Of a stretch of DNA of 64,000 nucleotides, positions 1 through 8,287 are shown one piece after another. A program made the position numbers and the translations under genes. The notes under the pieces are model-generated. The model was not told where the DNA came from, made no database searches, and saw only the letters and a program-made list of their open reading frames with translations. How positions within the stretch are numbered: the stretch's first letter is position 1; each line of letters begins with the position of its first letter. Source of the stretch: Betaproteobacteria bacterium (GTDB lineage Bacteria > Pseudomonadota > Gammaproteobacteria > Burkholderiales > Usitatibacteraceae); NCBI GenBank assembly GCA_016708825.1, contig JADJEZ010000010.1:99593-163592 (forward strand), given 5' to 3'.

Positions 1-292
1 CCCCGAAGCGAACGCCGCGGTCGTGAAACCGCCCGCGGATCCGCACGCGCTTGTGGAGCAATCCCGTGCGCTCCTCGCACAGGCGGAAACGGACATCCTT
101 AGGGCCCGCGCACGCAGGGCGCTCTGGAGCAAGGCATGGGAATCCCTGGTCGGCGCACGCGCAAGCTTCGCCCGGGGCGATCACGCCGGCTCGATCCGGC
201 TCGCTGGCCGCGCGAGCGAACTCGCGCGGCTTGGCCTCGAACAACTGGCCTACCCGGCCGTGCAGCAGAACGCGACAAGGAGTCCACCATGA
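1..292 (+). CDS. 3' end of unrecognised protein (partial)
   Basis: The frame is open from the left edge, so the true start lies outside the window; a GTG at 23 is the first possible internal start. The visible ~96 residues are Ala/Arg/Leu-rich and helical, with regular heptad-like spacing (residues such as SRALLAQAETD and ASFARGDHAGSIRLA) that suggests a short helical repeat or coiled coil. Its TGA overlaps the ATG of the next gene (ATGA), so the two are probably co-transcribed. I do not recognise a family. Confidence 0.55.
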   Translation, partial: PEANAAVVKPPADPHALVEQSRALLAQAETDILRARARRALWSKAWESLVGARASFARGDHAGSIRLAGRASELARLGLEQLAYPAVQQNATRSPP

Positions 293-729
293 AACGCATC
301 CTGGTTTTCGCTTGCGCCCTCGCCGTCTCGACCGGGGCGATCGCGCAGCTCTACAAGTGGGTCGACAAGGACGGCCGGGTCACGTATTCGGACCAGCCGC
401 CGCCCGCGCAGGAATCGAAGCAGCTGAACGTGGGCGGGGGAACGTCCACGCCGGCCCGGCGTTCGGCCATCGAGCGCGACAAGGAACTCGACAAGAGCCG
501 CCTGGACGCGAAGCGAAAGGCGAAGCTCGCCGAGAACCTCGAGAAGAAGGCCCAGGTCGACGAGGAGAACTGCAACCGCGCGAAGGCCTACCTGCGCACG
601 GTGACCGACGGCGGCCGCATCGCCACCTACGACGCCAAGGGCGAGCGCGTCCTGCTCGACGACAAGCAGATCGAGGAAGAGCGGGTGAAGGCGCAGAAGG
701 CGGTCGACGAGTCCTGCAAGTCTCCTTGA
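289..729 (+). CDS. Secreted DUF4124-domain protein
   Basis: 146 residues. It has a clean Sec signal peptide (MKRILVFACALAVSTGAIAQ) followed by the DUF4124 signature LYKWVDKDGRVTYSDQPPP. This small domain is common in periplasmic proteins of beta- and gammaproteobacteria and has no established function. The C-terminal half is highly charged (Lys/Glu/Asp-rich, about residues 60-120) and probably helical. The ATG is preceded by AAGGAG at a good distance and overlaps the stop of the upstream gene. It is probably soluble in the periplasm. Confidence 0.85.
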   Translation: MKRILVFACALAVSTGAIAQLYKWVDKDGRVTYSDQPPPAQESKQLNVGGGTSTPARRSAIERDKELDKSRLDAKRKAKLAENLEKKAQVDEENCNRAKAYLRTVTDGGRIATYDAKGERVLLDDKQIEEERVKAQKAVDESCKSP

Positions 730-763
730 GGAATCCCCCGGGAAAACGCCCGATAGAGGCGAC

Positions 764-3022
764 ATGAACCCCATGACGGCGCACCCCCCCTCGGTCTTCC
801 GGAGCATCCTCGCTTGCCTTCTGGTGGGCGCTGCGACACCTGCATGGGCCGTGGGCCTGGGAGAGCTGCAGGTCCACTCGGCACTGGGCGAGCCGCTCGA
901 CGCGACGGTCGCCCTGTCGTCCGCACCCGGGGCCATCCCGCGCGCAGATTGCTTTGCCCTCGGCCGCGCCGGGGCCGGCGGATTGCCGGGCGTTCCGCGC
1001 GCCACGTTTTCCGTCGAACCGGACGGGTCGGGATGGCGCGTCCGGATCCGCACGCGGGCCGCGCTGGCCGAACCCGTCCTCCAGCTCCGCCTCGACGCGT
1101 CCTGCGAAGGCAGGGACGCGGCCTCGCGCAACTACGAGATCCTGCTCGACCGGCGACCGGCGCGCACGCCGCCGCCCGCGTTCCGGTCCCTTCCGGGCGA
1201 CACGCTCGCGGCACTCGCGGCGGCGATCTACCCGAACAGCCCGGCGGTGCGCGAGGCGTACGTCCGCGCGCTCGTCGCCGCGAATCCCGCCGTTGCCGGC
1301 CTGCCGCCCGATCAACCCGTGCCACCCGGCACGCCGATCGTATTGCCGGACCTGCGGCGTTTTTCGATGAGCCTTGCCACAACACCTGCCGCGGCGCGTT
1401 CGGCGTTGCCCGCCCCGGCGGCGCAGGGTGCAGCCCGGCCGGCCGCGCAGGCCGCGCCGCAGGAATCGGCGGCCGCCGCGAAACCCACCCGGGTCGCGAC
1501 CGGGCCGCGCAAGGCCGAAGTGCCGAAATCGGCACCAGTCGCGAAGCCCGAAGTGTCGAGATCGCCGCCAGTCGCCAAGCCCGAAGCGCCGAAACCGGCT
1601 CCGGGTGCAAAGCCCGCGGAAGCCCGGAAGCCGCCTTCGCCGGCAACGGCGCCCGCACGGCCCGGCGATGGCCGTTTCGTGCTCCGGCTCTCCTCGTCCG
1701 AAGTCGATCTCACCCGCAGCCGCGGAATCGACGACGGCACGCGGTCGCGGCTGCGCGAGCGCCTGCTCGTGCTGGATGCGGACGACCAGGTCGCCGCTCT
1801 CCTGTCCATGCGCAACAGCCTGAAGCAGCTGGAGGGCCGGGTGGCGGAACTGCAGCTGAAGCTCTCCATGCTGCCAGCGACCGTGACGGCGACGCCCGCC
1901 AAGCCCCAGCCTGCCCCGGCGGCCGCCCCGCCTCCCGTCAAGCCACAGCCTGTTCCAACGGCCGCCCCGCCTCCCGCCGCGCCGGCTCAGGTTGCGACTC
2001 CGAATGCGCAAACGGCGACGACCGCGCAGCCGAAGCCCGACGTAGCCGCAGCGGCCGGAACCACGATCCCGACGCGGGAGCTCTCCGCACCCGCAAGGCC
2101 GGCGCCCGCCGCCGCCCTGGTTTCGAAACCCCCGGCTCCCGTCGCGCCTGCGGATGCGGAAAAACTGCCCTCGTGGCTCTGGGGTGTACTCGCGCCCTGA
2201 TCGTCGCCGTCATCGCAGCCCTCGCGTGGCGCATGAGGAGGCCGCGAGCCCGCGCCCGCGCCCGTGGCGAGGATGATCTGCCTGCCTCGCCCGCATCGGA
2301 CCTGGACGACGCCGATGCCATGATGCGTCGCGCGGACGCGATCCTCGACGAGAAACCTCCCGTGGACGCCGCACGCGAGCACCGGTTCGTCGCCGGATCC
2401 GACGAGAGTCTCGCGACCGAGGTGCCGGCCGGGACCCGGAGATCCTTCGCCGCCGCTACATCGAGGAGCGCTTCCCCGAAATCGCCACGGGAACGATAGA
2501 ACCCGGCAACGAGGACTCCGTGGTGAAGGCGGCGCGCCTCTTCTACGAGGACGGCGCGATCGCGCGCGCGATCGAGCTGCTGCATTTCGCCGTGGAGGAG
2601 CAGCCGGCGGCGCTCAAGCCCTGGCTCGCGCTCTTCGAGATCTTCCGCCTGGAGCGCCTGGCCGGCCCGTTTGCGGATCTCGCCGCGCGGTTCCGGGAAC
2701 ACCATGGCTCGAGCCGGAGCTGGCTCAAGGTCCAGCACATCGGGCGCGAGATCGATCCGAAGAACCCGCTCTTCGGCGAGCCCGCCTTCAACAGCATCGA
2801 GACCATCGCGATTCCGGCGCAGAAGGCGGGCGAAGCGGTCACCTTCGACCCGCTTGCCGAGAACTGGCTCAATGCGCCGATGGATTTCACCACCGACGCG
2901 CTCGCCGCGAGCCTGCGCTCCGGACTCCTCGCCGACGCGGGTGTGACCGATTCCGATCTCATCGCCAACCCGATGCCGGCATTGAAGAGCGTCGAGATGT
3001 TCAACGTTGCCTGCGGCACTGA
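764..3022 (+). CDS. FimV/HubP-like polar landmark protein (frameshifted)
   Basis: The N-terminus has a signal peptide and then VGLGELQVHSALGEPLDA, the typical opening of FimV-family proteins. A LysM-like stretch follows (GDTLAALAAAIYP...LPDLRR, about residues 145-205), then a long Pro/Ala/Lys linker with tandem repeats. A short coiled coil is seen near 340-375. The first frame stops at 2200, but the next frame continues with a transmembrane segment (ALIVAVIAALAW). After a second shift near 2420 a cytoplasmic TPR-like C-terminal part follows (RRYIEERFPEI...ARLFYEDGAIARAIELLHFAVEE). The order of periplasmic LysM, TM and cytoplasmic TPR is that of FimV. The exact 3' end (about 3011-3022) is not clear. 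I read the shifts near 2180-2200 and 2420 as probable sequence errors, though true decay is possible. Confidence 0.65.
1514..1612 (+). repeat. 33-bp tandem coding repeats, 3 copies
   Basis: Three consecutive 33-bp units (1514-1546, 1547-1579, 1580-1612) encode AEVPKSAPVAK, PEVSRSPPVAK and PEAPKPAPGAK in the linker of the FimV-like gene. They are low-complexity spacer repeats, probably expanding and contracting by slippage. Confidence 0.8.
1901..1978 (+). repeat. 39-bp tandem coding repeat, 2 copies
   Basis: Two 39-bp units (1901-1939 and 1940-1978) encode KPQPAPAAAPPPV and KPQPVPTAAPPPA in the second Pro-rich linker of the FimV-like gene. Confidence 0.75.
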
Positions 3023-4635
3023 CCTTGCCGACCGACGCGACAACCGCCTATCCCGTCGACCTGGGCCGCGTGCTTGCCGCGAAGACGGTTCGCGAAGCCG
3101 GCTCGCGCGCGCTCTTCCTTGCGGCGATGCGCGAGCTGGGCAAGAACGCGCCGCCCTTCTCCGCCGACCGACTGGCGTGGCTGATGAAGGTCGAGGAGCA
3201 CTTCCAGACCCTGCTCGTCTACGACCAGCTCGAGTACCTCCGCGGGCCCGCGACCGTGGCGGAAACGGAGCGCGACTTCGTCCTCACCGTCCAGCGGATC
3301 CTCCTCGAGGCGGCCAACGGGTTCCAGCGCTTCCTGCGCAACCGGGACGAATGGGCCGCTGCCTCCGAAGACGCGGCCCTTCGGTTCCGGGTCACGGGAC
3401 TCGCGCTGAACGCGATCCACGGATTCGTGAAGTGGAGCTGGTTCCTCGGCGAACCGGGCCGGGGCATTCCGTGGAAGCAGATGCACGCCCTCTACGGCCT
3501 CGCGGAGGCGGAAGGGTACTCGCAGACGCCCTTCGTCCTGCATGCCTCGCAGGCGAGCTTCAAGCCCTCGGTGCAGTCCCTGTACCTGCGCACGCTGGTC
3601 CTCGACCTGGTGAACGCGGGCCAGCTTTCGCGCGCGCAGGTGGAGATCGCCGACGGCTGGTTTGCCTCGTGGTGCGAGGAGTACAGCCTGGACGCCGACT
3701 ACTCGTCGCGCTTCCACCTCTTCTTCGTGGATCTCGCGACGGACCGCGGGCTGCGCCACATGCGCAAGGACAGCCACGGTGACTCCGTGCGCTACGTGCG
3801 CGCCGAGGGCCTGAAGGCCCAGTTGGAGGAGATCCAGGCGGGCCTTCGCCACGGCAGGCTCTTCGCGGGGCACGGCGCCGGCGCGATCCTCCCCGTCGAG
3901 GAGCACGTCGCGCTGCTCGCGACGATCGAGAAGCTCTACCAGTCCATGATCGCCGGCGCCGAGAACCGCATCGAGGAGCGCACGACCTTCGAGAACCGCG
4001 AGATCGACGTCGTCGTCGGCATGGACTTCGTGCTCGCGAGGATCCGGCGGGGGCCGGAAACCGCTTCCGCGGAGGGAGCTTCACCGGGCGCATCGGTGGC
4101 CACCGACATGGTCGAGATCAGCCCATCGGGCCTTTCGCTCACCGCGATCGACGCCAGCCCGCCGGCGGCCCCGAGCATCGATCCCGACATCCAGACATGG
4201 CGGGTGAAGGACCTGAGCTCCAAGGGCTACGGCCTGCTCGTGGACAAGGCCTCGGCGGATACGGTCATGCTCAACGGAATCATCGGCCTGCGCGACCAGG
4301 TGTCCGGCGGATGGATCCTCGGCAGCGTCGTGCGCAAGCTCGCGAACCGCATCCGCGGGGAAATGCTCGCCGGCGTCGAGGTGATTTCCTACCACCCGCT
4401 GCGCATCGTGCTCGACCCGGTCGCGGGCGGCGACGGGCTCGAGGCGCTTTACCTGCCGGGCCTCGATCCTTCGGGAAAGCTCGACTCCATCCTGATCCGC
4501 AGCACCGACTATTCGGCGACGACGCCCTACCATGTCGCAACGGGAGGGGCGATCTACCGCATCCGCCTGAACCGCATCGCGAAGAAGGGCGCCGACTGGA
4601 TCAGGGTTCGCTTCGAGATCGAGTCGAAGTCCTAA
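3007..4635 (+). CDS. PilZ-like protein of unknown function
   Basis: About 540 residues, soluble, with no signal peptide. The first two thirds are helical with no motif I can name. The last ~130 residues (from DIQTWRVKDLSSKGYGLLV) resemble a PilZ-type beta-barrel: a basic/DLSSKGYG turn and a strand-rich tail ending RIAKKGADWIRVRFE. The start is uncertain: only TTG codons (3007 or 3025) fit the junction with the FimV-like gene, and a frameshift may sit at the junction. Its stop overlaps the stop of the convergent rnfH gene by two bases. Position behind a FimV-like gene suggests a c-di-GMP or pilus/polarity role, which is inference. Confidence 0.6.
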   Translation: MPAALTLPTDATTAYPVDLGRVLAAKTVREAGSRALFLAAMRELGKNAPPFSADRLAWLMKVEEHFQTLLVYDQLEYLRGPATVAETERDFVLTVQRILLEAANGFQRFLRNRDEWAAASEDAALRFRVTGLALNAIHGFVKWSWFLGEPGRGIPWKQMHALYGLAEAEGYSQTPFVLHASQASFKPSVQSLYLRTLVLDLVNAGQLSRAQVEIADGWFASWCEEYSLDADYSSRFHLFFVDLATDRGLRHMRKDSHGDSVRYVRAEGLKAQLEEIQAGLRHGRLFAGHGAGAILPVEEHVALLATIEKLYQSMIAGAENRIEERTTFENREIDVVVGMDFVLARIRRGPETASAEGASPGASVATDMVEISPSGLSLTAIDASPPAAPSIDPDIQTWRVKDLSSKGYGLLVDKASADTVMLNGIIGLRDQVSGGWILGSVVRKLANRIRGEMLAGVEVISYHPLRIVLDPVAGGDGLEALYLPGLDPSGKLDSILIRSTDYSATTPYHVATGGAIYRIRLNRIAKKGADWIRVRFEIESKS

Positions 4636-4892
4636 AGCCCGGCGCGAGCGCGGCGGGCCGCCTTCGGGTCGGCAAGCAGCGGGCGGTAGACCTCCACCCG
4701 GTCCGCGTCCCGAAGCACGCGATCGGGCGTGCAACGCTTGCCCCACACGCCGACGTGATCCAGCGCGAGTCCTGGATGGCGCTCGGCCACCCGCGCGGCG
4801 GCAAGCGCCATTGCCACGCTCGCGCCCTCCTCGATCTCCACGTGGAGCGTGTCCTGCCGGTCGGCGGCGGCGATCACGACGAGGATCCGCAT
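4632..4892 (-). CDS. rnfH: RnfH family ubiquitin-like protein
   Basis: 86 residues with the RnfH/UPF0125 fold signature: MRILVVIA strand, a helix with VAMALAAARVAERHP, then VGVWGKRCTPDRVLRDADRVEVYRPLLADPK. The closing RVEVYRPL-DPK is very characteristic. The function of the family is unknown. It is almost always encoded directly after ratA, as here, where its ATG overlaps the ratA stop (ATGA). Confidence 0.9.
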   Translation of the reverse strand: MRILVVIAAADRQDTLHVEIEEGASVAMALAAARVAERHPGLALDHVGVWGKRCTPDRVLRDADRVEVYRPLLADPKAARRARAGL

Positions 4893-5353
4893 CACGGTAG
4901 CGCCTGCGGTGCGGCTTGTCCCGCGCGCGCGAGCAGGGCCGCGCGTTCGACGAAGCGATCGACGATCGTCTCCATGATCTGGCCGAAGACCGGGCCCATA
5001 ACCACTTCCAGCGCACGGCTGGAGAAGGCGTAGTCGATCGAGAACTCGATGGCGCAGCCTTCCGGGCCCAGCGGACGAATGTGCCAATGGCCCGCGAGGC
5101 GCTCGAAGGGGCCGTCGGCGAGTTCCAGGTGGATCCATTCCGGCCGGGTGTTGCGGTTGCGCGTGGCGACGTGGCTGCGGATGCCGTGGAAATCGATGTC
5201 GATGCGCGCGTGCGTCTCCGAATCCGTGCGGCCGAAGACCTCCACACCGCTGCACCACGGGAGGAACTGCGGGTAGGCCTCGACGCCGTCCACCAGGGCG
5301 GACATGCTCTCGGAGGAATGGTCGACGATGACCTTGCGGATCACGGTGGGCAT
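4892..5353 (-). CDS. ratA: RatA/COQ10-type START-domain protein
   Basis: 153 residues of the polyketide-cyclase/START family. Seen are SMSALVDGVEAYPQFLPWC near the N-terminus and IEFSIDYAFSSRALEVVMGPVF near the C-terminus, both typical of RatA (YfjG) and the ubiquinone-binding COQ10 proteins. In E. coli RatA was described as blocking 70S assembly; a quinone-chaperone role is also proposed. It forms a two-gene unit with rnfH and is divergent from smpB, the usual conserved arrangement ratA-rnfH / smpB. Confidence 0.9.
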   Translation of the reverse strand: MPTVIRKVIVDHSSESMSALVDGVEAYPQFLPWCSGVEVFGRTDSETHARIDIDFHGIRSHVATRNRNTRPEWIHLELADGPFERLAGHWHIRPLGPEGCAIEFSIDYAFSSRALEVVMGPVFGQIMETIVDRFVERAALLARAGQAAPQALP

Positions 5354-5436
5354 GGGAGCGGCATTTTACGGCCAGCCCCCGGTAGAATGCGAACCTCGCG
5401 GTTTCCGCCGACATCCCCGCCAGCCGCGCCCCCGCC

Positions 5437-5883
5437 ATGAGCATCGCCGAGAACCGCAAGGCCTTCCACGACTATTTCATCGAAGAGCGCTTCGAGGCCG
5501 GGCTCGTGCTCGAGGGCTGGGAGGTGAAGGCGATCCGCGCGGGCCGCGCGCAGCTGAAGGAGGCCTACGTGATCGTGCGCGGCGAGGAGGCTTTCGTGAT
5601 CGGCATGCACGTGAGCGCCCTGCCCACGGCATCCACCCACGTGCATCCCGACCCCACGCGCACGCGCAAGCTCCTGCTCCACGCAGCGGAACTCGCCAAG
5701 CTCATCGGCAAGGTCGAACAGCGCGGCTATACCCTCGTTCCGGTGAACCTCCACTACGCGAAGGGGCGCATCAAGCTGGAGATCGGGCTCGCCAAGGGCA
5801 AGAAGCAGCACGACAAGCGGGAAGCGGAGAAGGATCGCGACTGGGCCCGCGAGAAGCAGCGCCTGCTGCGCCGCGGGGTCTGA
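5437..5883 (+). CDS. smpB: SsrA-binding protein SmpB
   Basis: 148 residues, full length for SmpB. It binds tmRNA and delivers it to stalled ribosomes (trans-translation). Family landmarks are IAENRKAFHDYFIEE at the N-terminus, EGWEVKAIRAGRAQLKEAYV, and the Lys/Arg-rich C-terminal tail (KKQHDKREAEKDRDWAREKQRLLRRG) that folds in the mRNA channel. The ATG at 5437 is the usual start. It is divergent from ratA. The tmRNA gene itself is not next to it. Confidence 0.97.
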   Translation: MSIAENRKAFHDYFIEERFEAGLVLEGWEVKAIRAGRAQLKEAYVIVRGEEAFVIGMHVSALPTASTHVHPDPTRTRKLLLHAAELAKLIGKVEQRGYTLVPVNLHYAKGRIKLEIGLAKGKKQHDKREAEKDRDWAREKQRLLRRGV

Positions 5884-6059
5884 ACGCGCAGGCGCGCCCA
5901 CTCCGGGCAGCGAGGTAACAGCCGTTGCACCCGCGGATCAGGCACCGCCTCGTGGCGGTCGTCCTACCATGACTCCACAAGACCGGATCGCGAAGGGTCT
6001 CGGGCTTCCACGAGGGGCCGGGCCTGTCCGCACCGCCACAAGCGCTGGAGGAAGACGAC

Positions 6060-7124
6060 ATGGCTGCTCGCAAGATCCTGATCCTGGGAGCCTCGTACGG
6101 TTCGCTCCTGGGCATGAAGCTGGCACTCGCGGGGCACCGCGTGAAGCTCACCTGCCTCCCCGCGGAGGCCGAACTCATCAACGCGAAGGGCGCGATCGTC
6201 CGCATTCCCGTGAAGGGGCGTGAGAACCCTGTCGAGGTGAATTCGCAGCGCCTTCCCGGACGCCTCGATGCCGGCGAGCCCGCCGGAATCGACCCCGCCG
6301 GCTACAATCTCGTGGCGCTTGCGATGCAGGAGCCGCAATTTCGCGCGCCGGGCGTACGGGAACTGCTCGATGCGGTAGCGAAGTCCGGCGTGCCGTGCAT
6401 GTCGATCATGAACATGCCGCCGGTTCCCTACCTGCGGCGCATTCCCGGGATCGACGCGGACAAGTGCGTGCACTGCTACACCGACGCTTCCGTCTGGGAC
6501 AGCTTCGAGCCGCGCCTGGTGACACTGTGCAGCCCGGATCCCCAGGCTTTCCGCCCGCCCGATGAGGGCGTGAACGTGCTCCAGGTCCGGCTGCCGACCA
6601 ACTTCAAGGCGGCCCGGTTCGAGTCCGATGACCACACGGCGCTGCTTCGCGAACTTGCCGCGGGCATCGATGCAGCCCGCTTCGAGGAAGACGGCGAGTC
6701 CATCGAACTGCCCGTGAAGCTCAAGGTGCACGATTCGGTGTTCGTGCCGCTGGCGAAGTGGGCCATGCTCCTCGCGGGGAACTACCGCTGCGTGCAGGCC
6801 GAAACGGTCCGCCCCATCAAAGAGGCGGTCCACGGCGACCTGGCAGCTTCCCGCGCGGTCTACGACTGGGTGGTGAAGCTCTGCCTGGCGCTTGGCGCCC
6901 GGGAGGAAGACCTCGTGCCGTTCGACAAGTACGCGAATGCGGCGCTGTCCCTCGGCAATCCCTCTTCCGCGGCCCGGGCGCTGGCCGGTGGTGCCCAGCA
7001 CATCGAGCGGGTCGACCGCCTGGTGCAGGCGGTGGCGGCACAGAAGGGAATGCACAACGCCGTCGTCGACGAGACCGTGGCGCTCGTGGACGGCTGGCTC
7101 GTGCGCAATCGCCGGAAAGGCTGA
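6060..7124 (+). CDS. Ketopantoate reductase-like (ApbA/PanE) protein
   Basis: 354 residues. The start carries a Rossmann dinucleotide motif (KILILGASYGSLLGMKLALAGHRVKLTC), with the G-x-x-x-G pattern of the ApbA/PanE N-terminal domain. The rest follows the two-domain layout of ketopantoate reductases, with a helical C-terminal half and the conserved-type FDKYANAALSLGNPSSAARAL stretch. It is longer than typical PanE (~300 aa) and lacks clear assignment of the catalytic Lys, so the substrate is open. The ATG follows GGAGGAAGACGAC, a good ribosome-binding site. It stands alone between smpB and a convergent gene. Confidence 0.65.
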   Translation: MAARKILILGASYGSLLGMKLALAGHRVKLTCLPAEAELINAKGAIVRIPVKGRENPVEVNSQRLPGRLDAGEPAGIDPAGYNLVALAMQEPQFRAPGVRELLDAVAKSGVPCMSIMNMPPVPYLRRIPGIDADKCVHCYTDASVWDSFEPRLVTLCSPDPQAFRPPDEGVNVLQVRLPTNFKAARFESDDHTALLRELAAGIDAARFEEDGESIELPVKLKVHDSVFVPLAKWAMLLAGNYRCVQAETVRPIKEAVHGDLAASRAVYDWVVKLCLALGAREEDLVPFDKYANAALSLGNPSSAARALAGGAQHIERVDRLVQAVAAQKGMHNAVVDETVALVDGWLVRNRRKG

Positions 7125-7168
7125 ATCCGCTGCTACGGCGGCCGGACCGGCGCCGCCACGCTGCCCTG

Positions 7169-7872
7169 CTACCGGGGGGCGAGCGTCCAGTCGGGAGTCA
7201 GGGTTTCCGGCAGCGGCGAACGCGCCTTGAGCGCGGAAAGCTCGCGGGTCGCGATGCCGCCCCAGAGCGCGAACAGCCGGCCGAGGGCCCGCTCGTTGGA
7301 CGCCGCATCGGTACGCTGCAGCGTCGGGTATTTCAGGGTTTGCCGCTTGTCGCGCATCCGGCCGAGCAGCGCGCCGGTCCGGGAATCGCGCATTTCCACC
7401 ACCAGCGTGGCTTCTACGGCGACATTCGCGTAGTTGCGCTCGATGCCCGTGGTGGTGCTCGCCGGCGCGCTGACCTGCAGGTCCCGCACGCTCGGCGACA
7501 CGAGCAGGACGTCTTCCCCAGGCGCCGCGACGATCTCGTAGCCGGCGGACCGGAAGACATCCGTCCAGGCCCCGTCGAATCCCGTACGCGCCGATTCGAG
7601 CAGAACCTGCACGTCGGCTGCCGTCACCCGTCCGGAAAGCGTGGCGCCGCGACGGTTCACGTCGCGAAGCCAGTCCCGCTCGAGCGTGACGTTCGCCGGC
7701 ATCAGGAAAACCTTCCCGTAGGCCCGGAAATCCGCCCCCGGCCTGAGGAAAGTTTCGTCGACCCCGTCGCGCGAACCGGAACGAGGCCGTCCGCCGGCGG
7801 CGCGGCCGCCGCCGCGTTTCCTGCGGCTGAAAGAAGCATCGAAATGGCTGCAACCCGGATCATGGCGATCAT
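7169..7872 (-). CDS. DUF3313-like secreted protein (frameshifted)
   Basis: The ATG at 7872 opens a signal peptide (MIAMIRVAAISMLLSAAGNAAAA) preceded by a GGGAAGGGGG site, but that frame fails soon after GLVPVRA. One base of shift near 7765-7773 restores VDETFLRPGADFRAYGKVFLMPANVTLERDW and the rest of a DUF3313-like domain (late motif LVVEMRDSRTGALLGRMRDK). The coding length is not a multiple of three, so I annotate one frameshift. The protein would be periplasmic with no lipobox seen. Function unknown; the family call is from pattern memory only. Confidence 0.55.
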
Positions 7873-7939
7873 GGTGCCCCCTTCCCGGAACCGGTCCGGC
7901 GAATGCCGCGAAGGCCGCGAGCGCGGCCTGCGGAGATGA

Positions 7940-8015
7940 TGGGGTGGCTGATGGGATTCGAACCCACGACAACTGGAATCACAATCCAGGACTCTACCGC
8001 TGAGCTACAGCCACC
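7940..8015 (-). tRNA. tRNA-His (GTG)
   Basis: A cloverleaf reads on the minus strand with the D-arm GTAGCTCAGCGGTAGAG, anticodon stem-loop CTGGATTGTGATTCCAG (anticodon GTG), T-arm GTGGGTTCGAATCCCAT and an encoded CCA. The extra 5' G (position -1) opposite discriminator C is the tRNA-His identity element. Confidence 0.96.
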
Positions 8016-8026
8016 ATCGCTGAATC

Positions 8027-8103
8027 TGGCACGCCCGACAGGATTCGAACCTGTTACCCCCGGCTTAGAAGGCCGGTGCTCTATCCGGATGAGCTACGGG
8101 CGC
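8027..8103 (-). tRNA. tRNA-Arg (TCT)
   Basis: Minus-strand cloverleaf with anticodon stem-loop CCGGCCTTCTAAGCCGG (anticodon TCT), T-arm ACAGGTTCGAATCCTGT and an encoded CCA. It is the middle gene of a three-tRNA transcript, 11 bp upstream of tRNA-His. Confidence 0.96.
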
Positions 8104-8130
8104 ATTCCAATCCTCTACGGGCGATGAATC

Positions 8131-8207
8131 TGGTCGGGGTGGAGGGATTCGAACCCCCGACACCTTGCTCCCAAAGCAAGTGCGCTACCAGGCTGCGCTA
8201 CACCCCG
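8131..8207 (-). tRNA. tRNA-Pro (TGG)
   Basis: Minus-strand cloverleaf with anticodon stem-loop TTGCTTTGGGAGCAA (anticodon TGG), T-arm CGGGGGTTCGAATCCCTCC and an encoded CCA. It is the first gene of the Pro-Arg-His cluster. Confidence 0.96.
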
Positions 8208-8232
8208 TCGGACCTTTCCAAGGCGAGCGCGG

Positions 8233-8262
8233 ATTATACGCGCCGCGCCCCGGGGCCCACAA
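8233..8262 (-). promoter_or_regulatory. Sigma-70 promoter of the tRNA cluster
   Basis: On the minus strand TTGTGG (8262-8257) and a perfect TATAAT (8238-8233) are 18 bp apart. The predicted transcription start lies about 19 nt before the first base of tRNA-Pro, as expected for a tRNA precursor. The region just upstream is the 3' end of pnp. Confidence 0.75.
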
Positions 8263-8287
8263 CGCGGCGGGCGCAGCCCGCCGGCGC

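Noticed and set aside
5884..6059. Possible tmRNA gene next to smpB
   Set aside because: The gap is only 176 bp, too short for ssrA, and no Ala-tRNA-like ends or tag sequence were seen.
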